DNA of 64,000 nt from Spinacia oleracea (GCF_020520425.1 NC_079490.1:4464001-4528000); one strand, 5' to 3'; positions 32,811 through 45,600 are shown, counted from the first letter of the stretch. Numbers and translations: made by a program. The notes: generated by a model from the letters alone, not told the origin.

Positions 32811-33235
32811 TGTTTGGGCTCCCAGTTGATTCTCAATTGGGCCACTAAGTCCAAAGCCCAATGGCTCTAAACAACAACATCAAACCTACCAATGGCTATT
32901 CAGCCATCCATTAAGGCCCAAGGCCCAATAACAATAAGTGACCTATGGGCATTTATTATGCAAACACTATAAATAGGCCGCCAAGGCTCACACCTCAAGG
33001 TACGTCAAATTTACCGCCTTAAGACTACTCTTCTAGAGAACTTCTCTCTAGAATCCGAGCATCATTCTTACTTAGGCATCGGAGGGGCTTTCCTCGGAAA
33101 CACCCCCGAGGCTAGTAACTTTGCTATTGTGCAGGTGAATTCGGACTCCACTCATTCAAACAAGCAAGATCTTCAACACATACAAAAGGGCCTTCATTCG
33201 AAGCCCATTGTTTCCATCTTTACAACACCGGAACA
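32811..33235 (+). repeat. 3' LTR
   Basis: 425 bp from TGTTTGGGCTCC to ACACCGGAACA, matching the 5' LTR without a difference I could find. It is followed by the CACTT target duplication. Confidence 0.95.
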
Positions 33236-33240
33236 CACTT

Positions 33241-33622
33241 GAAGCAATATCTTTTCGACACTTGTCGCACACGGCATGAACTAGAGTTTACGTGATGAAT
33301 ATTAATTATGAAACATATTACCATGAATAACAACAATTAAGTGCACGTCAAGTTGACATCGTGTGTAGACAGTAGACTAGGGAAAAAACAAGGTTTAATT
33401 TAAGGTGAATTACGAGCTTCAGATTTGAATTGGACCGCCATCGGCGTTCAATTTAAAATGCTAATGGTCGAATTAGATTAATATGAAGTTTATTTCTTTG
33501 CTATAGCTCAAGGAAAGACACGAACTTGTTTTTCCAGAAATAAGTGCAAATAAGGTGAACAGACCATAACCTAAGTCGTGCACGACAAGTTGACAACGTG
33601 TGGAGACTTTCGTCGACCTTCA
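33241..33622. other. Intergenic DNA right of the retrotransposon
   Basis: No gene is seen. The string GTGCACG.CAAGTTGACA followed by CGTGTG.AGAC occurs twice (about 33340 and 33573), a short dispersed duplication. Confidence 0.45.
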
Positions 33623-33640
33623 AGAATGCTAATGATTTCG

Positions 33641-33822
33641 GTTTTTTTTTAGTGTTATCACTCGGTTCACCTTCAGGGTTAATCCGAATTCGAGGCGAGT
33701 TTTGGGTGCACAGGTTCCAGTCCCCTCCCAATAGTTGTTGCAGGGGATTAAACACGAACGCGGTCCCTCCTACCAAGTTCAGTCTCAATCACCACTGAAC
33801 CAACAGGCAACCGGCAATTGGT
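33641..33822 (-). mobile_element. tRNA-derived SINE, copy 2
   Basis: Homologous to 13637-13809 in the same orientation, with a box-A-like GGTTCAGTGGT, a box-B-like region and an A-run (plus-strand T-run at 33642-33650). It is flanked by a perfect 18-bp target duplication AGAATGCTAATGATTTCG (33623-33640 and 33823-33840), so its ends are exact. Confidence 0.92.
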
Positions 33823-33840
33823 AGAATGCTAATGATTTCG

Positions 33841-34145
33841 AAACAAAAGCATCCAAGTTGGCAATATGGCAGGGCAATTGGCATGGCATGGGCGTGCTAA
33901 TGTGCATGGCTGCCTGCATGGAGAATAACCGCGCGGGTAGATAAGGCGCATGGCCAGCTACGTCAATTTAAGCAACATGCATGGGCTCTTGTGCTTTTCT
34001 TACAGTTTTAACGATCTTGGTTCAGTAAATTTGATGATTTCATGCATTGATTATTTGATTATATACTTGTATATGTTATCAAAACACCTAGATAAAAGCA
34101 GTCTGCAGGTGTATGTGTTCAGTGAAGCAATCTAATGTCGATCAG
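33841..34145. other. Intergenic DNA, nothing recognised
   Basis: No gene seen. A 61-codon open frame at 33950-34135 lacks any recognisable feature. Confidence 0.4.
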
Positions 34146-34149
34146 ATCG

Positions 34150-34630
34150 ACTCAGTGCCGGAGCTACAAAGACATCATAATTATGGGAACTTGTGTAATT
34201 TATCAAAACGAGGACCTTGGGTAATACTTCATCCGTTTCTAATTACGGAGTAGATGATATAATTGAGTTTTAGACATTATTTACACAAGTAAGTTGACTT
34301 CCTTTTGTGATTTATACTTAGAAAAAAAATATAGTCGTGCGAAGTATTATTAGATTCGCCTCAATAAATATTTTTTAAATATCAATTTTTTATAATTTTT
34401 TCTTATACATAATTGAAGATATTAATGTATGAAATCGTGCATTGGCAATCGTGTCTAAATAATTGTATCATGTGGAAAAAATAAAGAACGGAGGAAGTAT
34501 GTAACGACACTTTAATTAGCCACTACTCCGATTTTGTTTTTGTTTATATTAAGGAAACTAATTATATTATATATGAAATTTGGGGCCTTGTTCCGTATTC
34601 ACTCCGTGCGCCCTCAAAACAGCCTTTGGA
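34150..34630. repeat. Dispersed repeat, right copy
   Basis: Diverged copy of the repeat at 19430-19780 (shared blocks AGGAAACTAATTATATTATA and CACTCCG.GCGCCC.CAAAAC). It is interrupted by a Stowaway at 34227-34497. Confidence 0.5.
34227..34497. mobile_element. Stowaway MITE nested in a repeat
   Basis: Ends CTTCATCCGTTTCT and AGAACGGAGGAAG flanked by TA on both sides (34225-34226, 34498-34499). It is non-coding, 271 bp. Confidence 0.8.
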
Positions 34631-34699
34631 TCAATCATAAACTTGCCGACGACGGAGATTTATGAATCCAGGCCCATGGTACATTGGCACGCAAGCTCG

Positions 34700-36315
34700 A
34701 CATGAAGCACGATCCACAATTAACCATCTTTAATTGAAGATATGTGTACGACAGGTTATGAGTTGATCCAATATTTGAAATTTATATTACCCTTATATCT
34801 CATTCGAAAAGGGGAAAAAAATTGCAATGTTAAGAACTAGCCTAACCTTTAGTGGATTAGTTAAAGCTAAACTAAACTACTTACTAAAGAACATGCAATA
34901 CATACAAAATGTTGTGCAATTATCAGAAAGGCCATTTTGCGTATCATGTTACCTAAGTTGTCTTTATCAATATTTTCTAAAACATTCTAAGTAGTTCCTA
35001 AATTTTCAATCACCCTAAAGCTTCAACTTTTTAACTTAAAAAATGTTGCCCTAAATTTTGTAAATAATTTATATATATGTTTTATTTATCAATTGAACAA
35101 ATCTCATCCATCTATTGTGGGTGTCGGTGCTACTCATGTTCTTTGTCTACTAAACTTCGACATGGATGGCTTGCTGTACTTTGTTTTTCTTATTTAAAAC
35201 AAACAAAATCAGAAAGAGTTATTAGTGAAAATGGATTTTAGTCTTTATTTTAACACTTTCGGTTCCTTAGTGTTCGATTCGTGCATTATTTTCACCTTAA
35301 AAATAAAAAATAGTTTAAATAAGTTGCAATAAAATAATATCAAGTTAATAAGTTCCAATTAGATTCTATAAGTCGATTCTCTTCAATTGATTCTCTTATA
35401 GTCAGATTGGATCAGGTCTAACAAGTTTCAATCAAGTTTGATCAGGTCAACCAGGCTTAATCAGTTTCAAAAGTTCAAATAAATTTAGTTTAGATAAATA
35501 CATGTTTCATCCGGCAAAGATAACACACCCTGTTATGGACGGATGAGTAGAAAGATGTAAATAATGTAGGAAAAGGGTACTTTGCCGTTGGATTGTAACA
35601 AATTGATCATCGAAGGAGAGAACTTGGTGGTCATAATCTCCATGAATCGAGTGTGGCAAGTCCGTTGGAAAATTAACGGCCTAATATAACTTAGCCAACA
35701 CCGAGGGTTCCTTGATCAACTATTGTTATCGCCTTATCGGAAAGCAAACTAAGCAGCGGACTTTTTAGCAGCAAAATAAAGTTCTATATCGTTCTATGTC
35801 GTTATGATTTTCATATTTAAATTGGTTTCTCCATGGTATTAACCTGATTTTTTTTCCCTTATTAAAAAAATAAAAAATAGAGAAAACCTTGGTTTTGTCT
35901 CCAGCATATGTCCCTACCATGTAACATTGAGTCATCTCCTACTCATTACACCCAAAAATTATTTAGTTTTTTCAGATTTTCTTCCTGGAACTGGAACTTA
36001 GGTACCATTTATATGCAGATAAAGTCATGTTGTTTGATTATTCAATTTAGCAAGATTCATGTATTATTCAGTTGTGCATAAAGAGAATCTTTTTGCATGT
36101 TCTTGAGTGTCCTTCACCTCCCTTTGATAATCATCTGTCATAATATTCAAGTGTTGTATAGCCAGCTTTGCATATCAATCTTAATCAATGTAATTGCTAA
36201 TCATATTTAGCTGTAAATGTATAACAATAGTACTATTGCATAGAAAGAAAAGGAGAGGATCCTAATTTTTATCGCTTTCATGTTTCTTGGTTCAAAGAAC
36301 TATTCAAGAAACCCA
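34700..36315. other. AT-rich intergenic DNA, nothing recognised
   Basis: No gene or clear element boundary. Around 35,390-35,470 there are loose repeats of CAGGTCTAACAAGTTTCAAT-like sequence. Confidence 0.45.
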
Positions 36316-36323
36316 GTGTGACC

Positions 36324-37161
36324 TAGAGCTGTCAAAAATTGACCCGATCCGAAAAACCGACCTGAACCGACCTGTTTTTTTAAGGACCCGGACCCGACCC
36401 GAGACCCGAAATTTGTTAAAATAGAAAACCCGTAACTCGACCGTATCCAACCCGTTAAAACCGACGACCGATTTCTACCCGTTAATGCATGACCCGAACC
36501 CGAACCTAACACCCGACCGAAATATAACCGATAACAAAACTAAGTCATCTTACCCGACCGAAAAATGACCCGAACCCGATTCAACACCCGACCCGATGTC
36601 AACCGGAAACCAATTATAACCCGATAAAACCTGAATTTACGTGAGCTGTTGACAACCCGATTTGCCATTGACCTAACTAAATAATAACTTAAATCAAGTT
36701 AATATTTTTTTTTAATAATTACCTAATCTAGAACAAGTGAAAAGCTTTAAATCAAATTTATAAAAGTTAATTACTCCTGATAACTATCGTACCCGGTCTT
36801 AACCCGTGTCCGATAGTAAACCCGACCTGAATATTAACTGACCGGTAATTTTTCGATCCTAACTTGACCCGACTCGTTAAGACCCGAACCCGTAATTTTA
36901 CCCGACTAGAAAAAGACCCAACCCGAACCCGAACCGAACACGACTTATACCGAAATGGAAAAATAACCCGACATGACCCGACAATCCGACATGACCCGAC
37001 AATCCGACATGACCCGACAAATTTTCAACCTGATCGAACCCGACCTGAACCCGACCTGCACCCGGTGATAAAATGACCCGACACGACCCGACCAGATCAT
37101 GACCCGTGACCCGAGATGACCAGACCCGGACCCGACTCGAGTAACCGTTTTGACCGCTCTA
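36324..37161. mobile_element. hAT-like element filled with ACCCGAC repeats
   Basis: The ends TAGAGCTGTCAAAA and TTTTGACCGCTCTA are inverted with one mismatch. The flanks carry an 8-bp duplication with one mismatch (GTGTGACC 36316-36323, GTGTGGCC 37162-37169). The interior is dominated by dozens of ACCCGA/ACCCGAC units, including three copies of a CGACATGACCCGACAATC-type unit near 36966-37020. No transposase is encoded. Confidence 0.82.
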
Positions 37162-37416
37162 GTGTGGCCTAACAATAACAGGTAGTACAAGTAAAAGTGT
37201 CTAAAAGTTAAGACCTGAATCCAAAATGCATAGGTCTAGATCACTGTTATATGAGACTGGGTATGGGATCGCAATCCGCTACCTTCGTTACTAAGTTAGA
37301 CCAAAATTGTACCATTTTCATGTTATAATTCGCCTTTTCGATTCGCGGTTCGTGGGGGTGATTAGAGAATTAAGTAACACTGATTTAGATCTTAGAACAC
37401 TCAGATCAAGGCCTAG

Positions 37417-37817
37417 GGGGTGTTTGGTTATAAGAAGCTTGGAGAAAAAAGAGATTTTTAAGGTAAATTAGATATTTAAGCATTTAGAAAAAGTCTAGTA
37501 GGAGTATCAGGTTAGGAGAGGGAGAAAGGTTTGGAAGAGAGTTTTGAGATAAAAAAACTCAATATAAGAGTTTTTGAATTAGAGGTGAAGAAGAAGATAA
37601 TAAAATGACATATATGTCCTATTATTGAATAAAATTACAACCCCTATCCACCTACATCATATTATGCCAATGCCCTTATTGGTCATTTACACATTAAGGA
37701 GCTAACAACTAACAACTACTTTACCAAACACTTTACACAATCAGCTAATTCAACTACCTAATACAAACTAACATGTCAAATCGGCTAACAACTAACCGTT
37801 GATTACCAAACAACGCC
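37417..37817. mobile_element. MITE with GGTGTTTGGTTA-type ends
   Basis: The left end GGTGTTTGGTTATAAG and the right end TTACCAAACAACGCC are inverted copies. The interior is non-coding. The target duplication is unclear. Confidence 0.55.
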
Positions 37818-38128
37818 ATAATATAGTAGAGTTTTAACATCTATTGCCACACTTTGTTTTCTACCCCTTGGAGAAAAATCAAACCGTGTTATTTTATTTC
37901 GGATCAAGCATGAGCAATACTTGCCAATTTACATAATGTTCATAATAAAAACTATAACAAATTCAATGATGAATCTGTGGGTAACGACACAATACTTTGC
38001 ATCCCTCAACCCTTGTTCGTTTGTGTGTATTTTGTATGTCGGGTTGGTGGTAATTAAGGAGTCGGGGAACTATAGTACAAGCTATGGCATAAAATCCAGA
38101 TTTTTATCAATTATCAAAGGTTCTCAAC

Positions 38129-41100
38129 TTACGAAGAGGATTCGCCAACAAACTCTGATCTCAACTGCATAAGCAACCTCCCTAAATAATTTAGACCTTC
38201 TCCATCACGCCCACCGCCCCAAAACAGATCGTGTGGTGAACCTTCGACAAGAATAGACCCAACAGTAGAAAGTAGCATGGAGTTCAAGTGTGGGTAGATT
38301 GAGAACTTACATTTCAGTGCCCTGTACATGGTGTCAATTTTCGCAGTCTCCCAATCTGATCTTATCTGAACAGAAGAAAGCCATAATGATATGAGATTAT
38401 GAGCTTATTTAGGAGATTAGTATGAGAATACAGCAGGGATTAAGCAAAATCATTTGTTCTACACTTCTACTACATATAACATCAACAATCTATTAGGTCG
38501 CAGTAGAATGTGTAGACTTTTTTTTTAAAATAAAATAGACAAGTAATACTCCCTCTGTTTCTTTTTGTTTGTCCCATTTGCCATTTCAGGCCGACCCTTA
38601 AAGATTGCCCCATTACCATAAATGCTAATGGGACCACAACTTCCCTCTCACGTAAAATCATTTGGTCCACCCCTTTTGTCTCTTCTCAATTCTACACGAC
38701 CAAACCTTAATAAAGCACTATTGTTGTATGGGGCAAACAATTAGAGGCAAAGGGAGTATGTGGAAAGTTACATAAAGAAAGTGACAAAATTTAAAGATAA
38801 ACTATGAATTTCTCATACACACACAAACTTAAAACGGAAGATTGTAATGATAATTGGATTCATGCCGACAAGGCGATAACTCAAGATATGGTCCTAGGCT
38901 GAATCCTAAAAACTAAGCTTCTGCTGTTGGTGGTCCCCTGAGAAGGATTTGGAATATGATCTTCAATTCAGACATTCCAACATGGGCAGGATGAGATTAG
39001 ACATTCGTTTTCGTTATTTTGCAATTTAAACACGAGAGGAAATCATAAAAGCGGCATGACTATAGAAGCAGACAAGAAGCTATGACAGTTCTATTGGACT
39101 CACAAAGTCACAATTATAGAAGCAGACAAACAGCTATGATAGTTCCATTGAACTCACAATTATAGAAACAGACAAGCAGTTTATGATAGTTCGATTGGAT
39201 TTTAAATTAACATGAAACGTACCAGGTCCGGTCTTCGCCTCTGCATTTTCCTTCCTATCCTGGCTGCTTCTTCAGGACTTTTTGCAGATTTGATAGCCTC
39301 GAAATATTCTTGTGCCACGGGATCTTGTACGCCGTAAAACTTGTGCGCCTGCAGAAGGAATACAATTGAAAACATCCATATTTGGTACAATGTATCTACA
39401 GCTAAGAAATGGTATGAAAAAAGTTCTAAAAACAGAAAACTCAGGGTTCCCCTTTTTCGGATAACAGAAGTTTTAGAAGAAAATTCCAAAAATACAAACA
39501 AAATCAAAATTGAACATGAACGGTACTTTTTCGGATAACTGAAGTTTGAGAAGAAAAACTGATAATGAAAAATGGAACGCTATTTCTAAAAATAAACAAG
39601 CCCTAAAGTTTTGAAGGTAGGTTAGAGAAAATAAAATTATGTAATGTAGTTATTGATTGGTGTTCTTTAAAAGTACAGAATGAGTTAATGGTAAGAGAAA
39701 AGAACTACATTCATAGAGATAAGTGGATTACCTGGTAATAATGTTCAACACTTGACCAGGTTGTATAGTGGCCACCCTCATCCGGCATCTGGATAGGATG
39801 AGGTGAGAAATTGGAGAAGGAACCATAAGGATCCCAAGTCTTGTAAAAGGATGTGATGCCCGATTCATATGGATTAATTGATGGATCAATTTTCGACAAT
39901 TCAGAAAAAGAAGGAATCACAGGTGTCAAATCAGGAATGGGCTGAAGAAATCCACTAACAAGCATGTCAGGTCCAACCTGTGTAAAAGAAACAAAAATGC
40001 ATCAGGAAGGAAGTAAAGAGTTATTCCTCAAAGTAAAAATGCCTGTTCAGCTTACAAAAATCCAGTCATCCTAGATTCCTAGCCAATCCTTAATAATTAG
40101 TTACACTACAAATACAAGATATTAGTGCATTAAAGTCACTGGAGTGTGCAATATGGTGGGCACAAAGCCCCTCGTCTTTATTAAAAAGTGGTATATGATC
40201 TTAACAAATTTCTGCAGACAAACCTACAACCCAGTTCTCAACTCAAGTCTCAGTCGTTCTTACACAAAACAAAAGATTCCTAATCAGGATATTACAAACA
40301 AGAGTAACAACTAACAAAGACAATTCAGTACTTTTTTCTGCATAAACTTAGACTTTTCCTGTCACACAGCTCCATTCAACCACAATATTTTCGAAACAGG
40401 TTATATGCCTACATAGGAAGTATCACAAACACAAACTTCATCAACAAAAGCCCTCTGGCTCTCTCTGAATAGAAGGAAAAAGCATTGTCACCTGCTCAAC
40501 TAAATAAACTTAACAAAAAGAAAGTATGACTAACAGTCTAAAACCACATAAGGATTGAGAATGATCACCAGTGGATAGATAAACAGCATAATAATCAAAA
40601 CAAAAGAATCATAACCAGCAGGTATTAGATCACAACCAACCTGTTCATAACTGACATCATGTAAATTCAAAGCTTGAGACATCTCGACCATGCCAAGTTC
40701 ACCAACAGGAGATGGCGCCCCCTTTCCACCAATAACTTTTGGAGCAACAAAAGCATACACCTATAATGAACAAACAAGCTTAGAGAAGAACAATCGTATA
40801 TCTGCACAATGAATACTTCCAGAAAACTATAATGCTCTTATGGGTCAATGAGGACTTAGGGAGCCACCGAGGGAGATGATGCAAGTAGGTTACAAAGTCA
40901 GGCATAGTACCACGTCCAACATACCTTATCAACTAATGAGCTAGGTGACTGCCAAATTAGGTTTTGTATTAACATCTAGTTAACTTAAATTTCTATTTAG
41001 GTATCATAAGGTTTGACCTGATTTGGTGAAGCATCTTAGTGTTTTTCTTAATTATAATAGGCACCCTAAACTAAATCTAACATCTAAATCAGGTGTACTC

Positions 41101-44100
41101 TGTATATCAATGGTATAAATTACTTCTCTTTTCCAAGTTGACCCACGTCAATATATAAATGCCTCCACCCCCAAAACTATCACAGCTAACTCGATGAAAT
41201 AGGAATTTACACCCCACTTAAGCATCTATCAAAAATTCATAGCAAAGGTAAATAATTTACCCCAATTATTTTCTCCCGGCACCTTCCCTTCTCTACCCGG
41301 TGCAGGATGCATGTGGTATGCTCATCACCTTTGAATCTCCTGGATGTCACGAGGACAAGAGGGATGATTCACACACACATAGTGACACAGACGCACATAA
41401 TGCTGAAGGTGGGGGGGGGGGGGGGGGGGGACTAGCATGCATACGTATAGGCTGGGAAGATATCACAGTTGGAAGGACAAATGGATCCCCGTATTTGCTA
41501 AGGCCCTTCACCCTATCACAGTCAGCATAACTGCTGTCAAACAACTGCTAAGAGGTAAATTGGGGAGATGAACTATAGTAACTAGTAACTGAAAGCTGGC
41601 CACTAAAAACTCCACATCATCTTTACAGAAGTTGCAACAGTATAAATTGGAGAAGGTGACGAGAAAGGAAAAGGAAGACACAGGGGAAGGGGTAGCCGTC
41701 AACAGGATCAACTACAAGACCGAGGACTGCCAGATCCAAGGAGGACAAAAGGAGCCACCATGGGAGAGAGAAAAGAGAGGCGATTCATGGAGAATCCAAA
41801 TTCAAATAGATTTACTACATTGCAGCCGCACATCTATGTTTTTCTGGAGGAGGAGTCAGCAGTTTCCATTTAAGAGCATACTAGAGAATGTACATTTCTG
41901 ATAAGCAGAAATTTCATATAAGCCCAAATTTTACAGAACTGGATGATTTCTATTTGATAGTTTCAAAACTTCTAGGCAACCTACTGAGATTAGCCTAATA
42001 ATAATTTGTAAATAATAGACATGATCCTTTTAAATCAAATTTCCTATTAAACATAAAGAGGGGCAACACAAAAGAATCATATGAGCCAAACCTTGATGAG
42101 AATCAGAAACTTATAAAATGTAGAACACTTCATAGCTTTGGAAAGAAAAAGCAAGCAAAATAATATATGAGGGAGAAGACCAAACGCATACTTTATGTAT
42201 GACACCAGAAGAAATAGCTGATGCAGCCAATGTTCCACCACACTCCCAAAGAACCGAAAGATAACCGCACTCATAAAAGTATTCCATAACATCTCTAGGA
42301 TTTAAAATCTCAAATTCAATCACTTCAACGCCTTTGGAAGCAAGATATTTTTGAAAGCTCCTTCTAGCACCTTTTTGTGTAGCCACAATGGTGTGCACTT
42401 CGGAGGTATCCCAAAGGTGTGCTATCTCAGGAAGGTCTAAAGACTGTGACACAACGATCCGCACAGGAGAGTGCCCACCTTGTTGCCTTGCAGTTAGTCG
42501 AGGGTCTTCAACAAACATATTTAAAACACAAGGAGAAAAATAACAATTAGAAAAACATGTGATAATTTCTTGAACACGTGTAACGCAACTAACAGATTAG
42601 ATCCATACTATCATTCCGTACAGTATTTCCTCCAACAATAATGGCGTCACTTCGGCCTCTCAGTTCAAGAACCCGACACCTTGATTGGTTGCTGCTTATC
42701 CATACCGAATGGCCCTTGTTAGTAGCTATCTTCCCTGATATGTGACAACATAAAGACTGTAAACATGTATATTAACAATCAACTGCATTATTCACATTTT
42801 TGTAAACATAATATAGTTTTGGTAGCTAAGAACGTGGAGAAAGCTTCCTATAAAAAGTAAACCTGTTATGTATACCATCAAGGGTCATAGCATATTTGAA
42901 AACTGAGTATGGGACTTGAGAAGCAGCCCTGACGACCAAAGGAGCATTCACGAGAAGGCAAGATTTCAAAGCATCCTGCAAGATCCATTAATTTGACAAA
43001 CACCTCAATATTTGAAAATTTACAACAACACATTTTCAGGTACTTTTAAACGGACCATGAAAGCGCAATCCTAAGGAAATAGAAACAATCATGCCTAGTT
43101 AGGAGCTCATACACTCTGACACAGTGATTTGCAACTTTGTAGCAAATGAGCCAAGTTTCATATGCCTCTAATAACTTAGTCATTCTCTTAATATCCTTCA
43201 AAAAAATCATCTTCATCACACTGTCAGACCACAAAATCTACTACACAACAATGATGAGCCAATATGCATTCCTTCCTAATTTAGCAAACTCTAAAGCTCG
43301 TTAATTCGTCTTCATATAGTAAGAATTTCAGCCTCAGGTTACCAAAAATTACCTCTGACATGTAATTATTCAAGTCACTCAAACATCTAAATGTCTATCA
43401 AGAAAGGGAGAAATTAAAACAGCCAACATTGATTATATAATACTGACAAGTGACAACAACTAAAAAAAATTGAAATAATAATGAACAAATTAGTGAAATT
43501 CGATCATTAAAGTTATTAGGCATTTGGCATTTTCATCAGTACTTGGATTTTTTTTCATTTACGTTCTCTACTTCGCCTCTGCTTCGGATTGGTAGAAGTT
43601 CAATATATCAGCTTATTGCAATCTTTAAATTAATCCATTAAGCGTACTGTTCAAAGTTTTGGCAGTGTAGATTTTGGAAACCATGGGTTAGCCGAAATAC
43701 TTGGTTTTCACTTTTCAGAAAATATCGGAACAGTTTATAACACCATTGTTGTCTGTTAGCTTGGGTGAGCGGCATTCCTTTTTGCCTTAACCAGTGCGAC
43801 TTTCCTTTTTGGAATGATATGTCTGTGTTAGCTTGTGACAGTAACTTGCCTATTTCTCCCCCCTAGTTGACATTCATCTTATGCTGAATGATGAGTTTTT
43901 CCCTATAAGGACTGAGGTAGAATGCTAAGAATCCTCTTTAATGTTTGTTTTCTTTTAGTATCTTACTTAGCTTCCATGGCGATTTCCTGCACGGGGCCTT
44001 TTGTTACACATAAACAAGTAAGGAGTTTGTCATTGTGATTGACCTTTCCTTTATGAATTAGGATTTTGTAGGCTAAGCATTTAGAAGTTATTTTCTCGGA

Positions 44101-45044
44101 TATTGATCTTGATTACCTTTCTTAAGTCATAGTTTTTGTGAACACAGCTAAAGAACAAATTAAGCGAAATTCGCATCACAAGACTCACAACAATGAACAT
44201 TTTTCTAACTTTTTGAGCTTCAAACCTACAATCTTCCATAGTTATTAGAACTAAACCTAGCTCGTGAACATAATGGCAATCAAATAACTATTTAACCGAA
44301 GAACATAAGGAGCAAATTTTGTATGTATCATCAAATATTGCTTAGGAATTTCTTGAAAATAAGCCAAAATCAACACAAATTATAAGAGAAAACATTGAAA
44401 AAATGAAGAGAATAAAGTGAGAACAAAAAAAAAAAACCTGGACAACATCGCTCTGCAAATCCTCACCAAGCACATCAACTCGAATTCCTTCACTTCGAAG
44501 CGCTTGAATCGCATTTCCTCTCATATGTTTCGACGGATGCCGCATTCCGACCACCACTCTCTTCACCCTTGCCTACACACCACAATTCACACAAACAAAT
44601 TGAAAATTGAAAAATCAAAACCCTAAAAATCACTAAAAATCGGACGAATTGCAAGAGCTGGTAAGAAAAGACGAAATCACTAAAAAAAACCTGAACAAGA
44701 GCAGAAACAGCAGTATGTTCACCATGACAATCACCGCACTCCATATTAAGATAAGCAGTAGCACCACGACACCAGTCGCCGGCAGCTTGAACCGCCTGAA
44801 CTTCCGCCGAAGTAGTTCCCTGAGCGTAGAGATAACCTTCTCCGACAACTCTTCCCGCTTCGATTATACACCCGAAATTAGGGTGTGGCGATGAGAATCC
44901 GGCGGATTTGTCGGCCAATTCAACGGCGCGTTTAATGTAGTATGCGTCGACTGAGTGTGAAGAACGGATGTTCTTAGGGTTAAGGTTAGGGTTAGACATG
45001 GACATTGTTGGGAGAATGCAAGCTCTAGCTATGAAGGCCGCCAT
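38129..45044 (-). CDS. PYRR: riboflavin biosynthesis reductase with degenerate deaminase and N-glycosidase domains
   Basis: Plant PYRR reduces the pyrimidine intermediate of riboflavin synthesis in plastids, using NADPH. Nine exons join in frame: 45044-44691, 44572-44438, 42975-42876, 42734-42609, 42505-42192, 40760-40641, 39977-39732, 39348-39223 and 38365-38129, giving 585 residues, close to the usual length of about 600. Order: short plastid-targeting-like N-terminus (1-30); deaminase-like domain (about 31-165); reductase domain (about 165-420, DGKIATNKGHSVWIS, VGGNTVRND, WECGGTLAASAI); C-terminal N-glycosidase domain of the YbiA/DUF1768 type (about 430-585, FSNFSP, WSSVEHYYQAHKF, DLFWG), proposed to clear damaged flavin intermediates. 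The deaminase zinc motif HAE is SAE here (79-81) and the Cys site reads ECGDCHGEH (102-110), as expected for the inactive plant domain. All introns are GT-AG. A partner PYRD must supply deamination. Confidence 0.94.
38549..38756. mobile_element. Stowaway MITE in PYRR intron 8
   Basis: Ends CTCCCTCTGTTTCTTTTTG and CAAAGGGAG, flanked by TA (38547-38548, 38757-38758). It is non-coding and lies between the last two exons of PYRR. Confidence 0.82.
40761..42191. other. PYRR intron 5
   Basis: A 1.43 kb intron with a G-run of about 20 at 41411-41430, preceded by CACACACATAGTGACACAGA-like sequence. Open frames here have no recognised content. Confidence 0.6.
42976..44437. other. PYRR intron 2
   Basis: A 1.46 kb AT-rich intron between exons 2 and 3. 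No nested gene or clear element end is seen. Confidence 0.6.
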
Positions 45045-45600
45045 TGTTTTTCTGGAACTGGTAATTGGGGAGTTCTTTGAGTAAGCAGATGATAGTGGTG
45101 GTGGACTGGTGTGGACTGTGGTGGATGTCTCTGTTTTAGATAATGATGATAATTAAGATGAGATTAGGAGTGCTAATCGTAAGTTAACACGAAGTTTATT
45201 CCGTAATACGGAGTACTTTTTCTCTCTCTTACTCTGTTGAGGAGTGTTGGAACGGTGTGGAAGTGTCCGCTTTTTGGAAGCGTTTAGTGGTTTTTCCCAC
45301 GCATTGTATTTTTTGTTTTGTTTTCGTTTTGGAAAAAAAAAACGGACAATATTTGAGGGGAAAATCGGGTGGCTAAGGAATTATATTACATCAAATTTCA
45401 TTAAAGTTAAAATATTGTGGGAAAAATCTCATATGTAATCGCTCTAGGTTCACATTGGTGTCTCATCTGTTGTAGAATGAACAATTGTATTCCTCGTTTA
45501 TCTCACATGTATGATTTCATACATAGAAATAGATTAAATAAGTTACTAATTTCGGTAATATCTGGAAAATTGGTGTGGCACCCTCTTGATTGTGTTGAAT
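45045..45600. other. PYRR upstream region
   Basis: Contains the PYRR leader just before the ATG and CT-rich sequence. No confident TATA box was found, and no other gene. Confidence 0.45.

Larger units (their letters stand above)
21718..33235 (+). mobile_element. Complete Ty3/gypsy Tat-lineage LTR retrotransposon
   Basis: An 11,518-bp element bounded by 425-bp LTRs that start TG and end CA, with the perfect 5-bp target duplication CACTT (21713-21717 and 33236-33240). Order: 5' LTR, primer-binding site, one gag-pol frame (22213-27963), a 46-bp tandem array, a convergent spliced antisense gene (32369-28976), a polypurine tract, 3' LTR. The dual RNase H arrangement and a large antisense frame before the 3' LTR point to the Tat lineage. 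By eye the LTRs are identical, so insertion is recent. Everything needed for movement appears to be present, but activity is an inference. Confidence 0.95.

Noticed and set aside
36864-37076. Open frame rich in Arg, Asp, Pro and Thr
   Set aside because: It is translation of ACCCGAC tandem repeats inside a hAT-like element.
44490-44848. Frames running past PYRR exon 1 into the intron
   Set aside because: The GT donor at 44690 and the in-frame next exon at 44572 explain the gene without intron retention.
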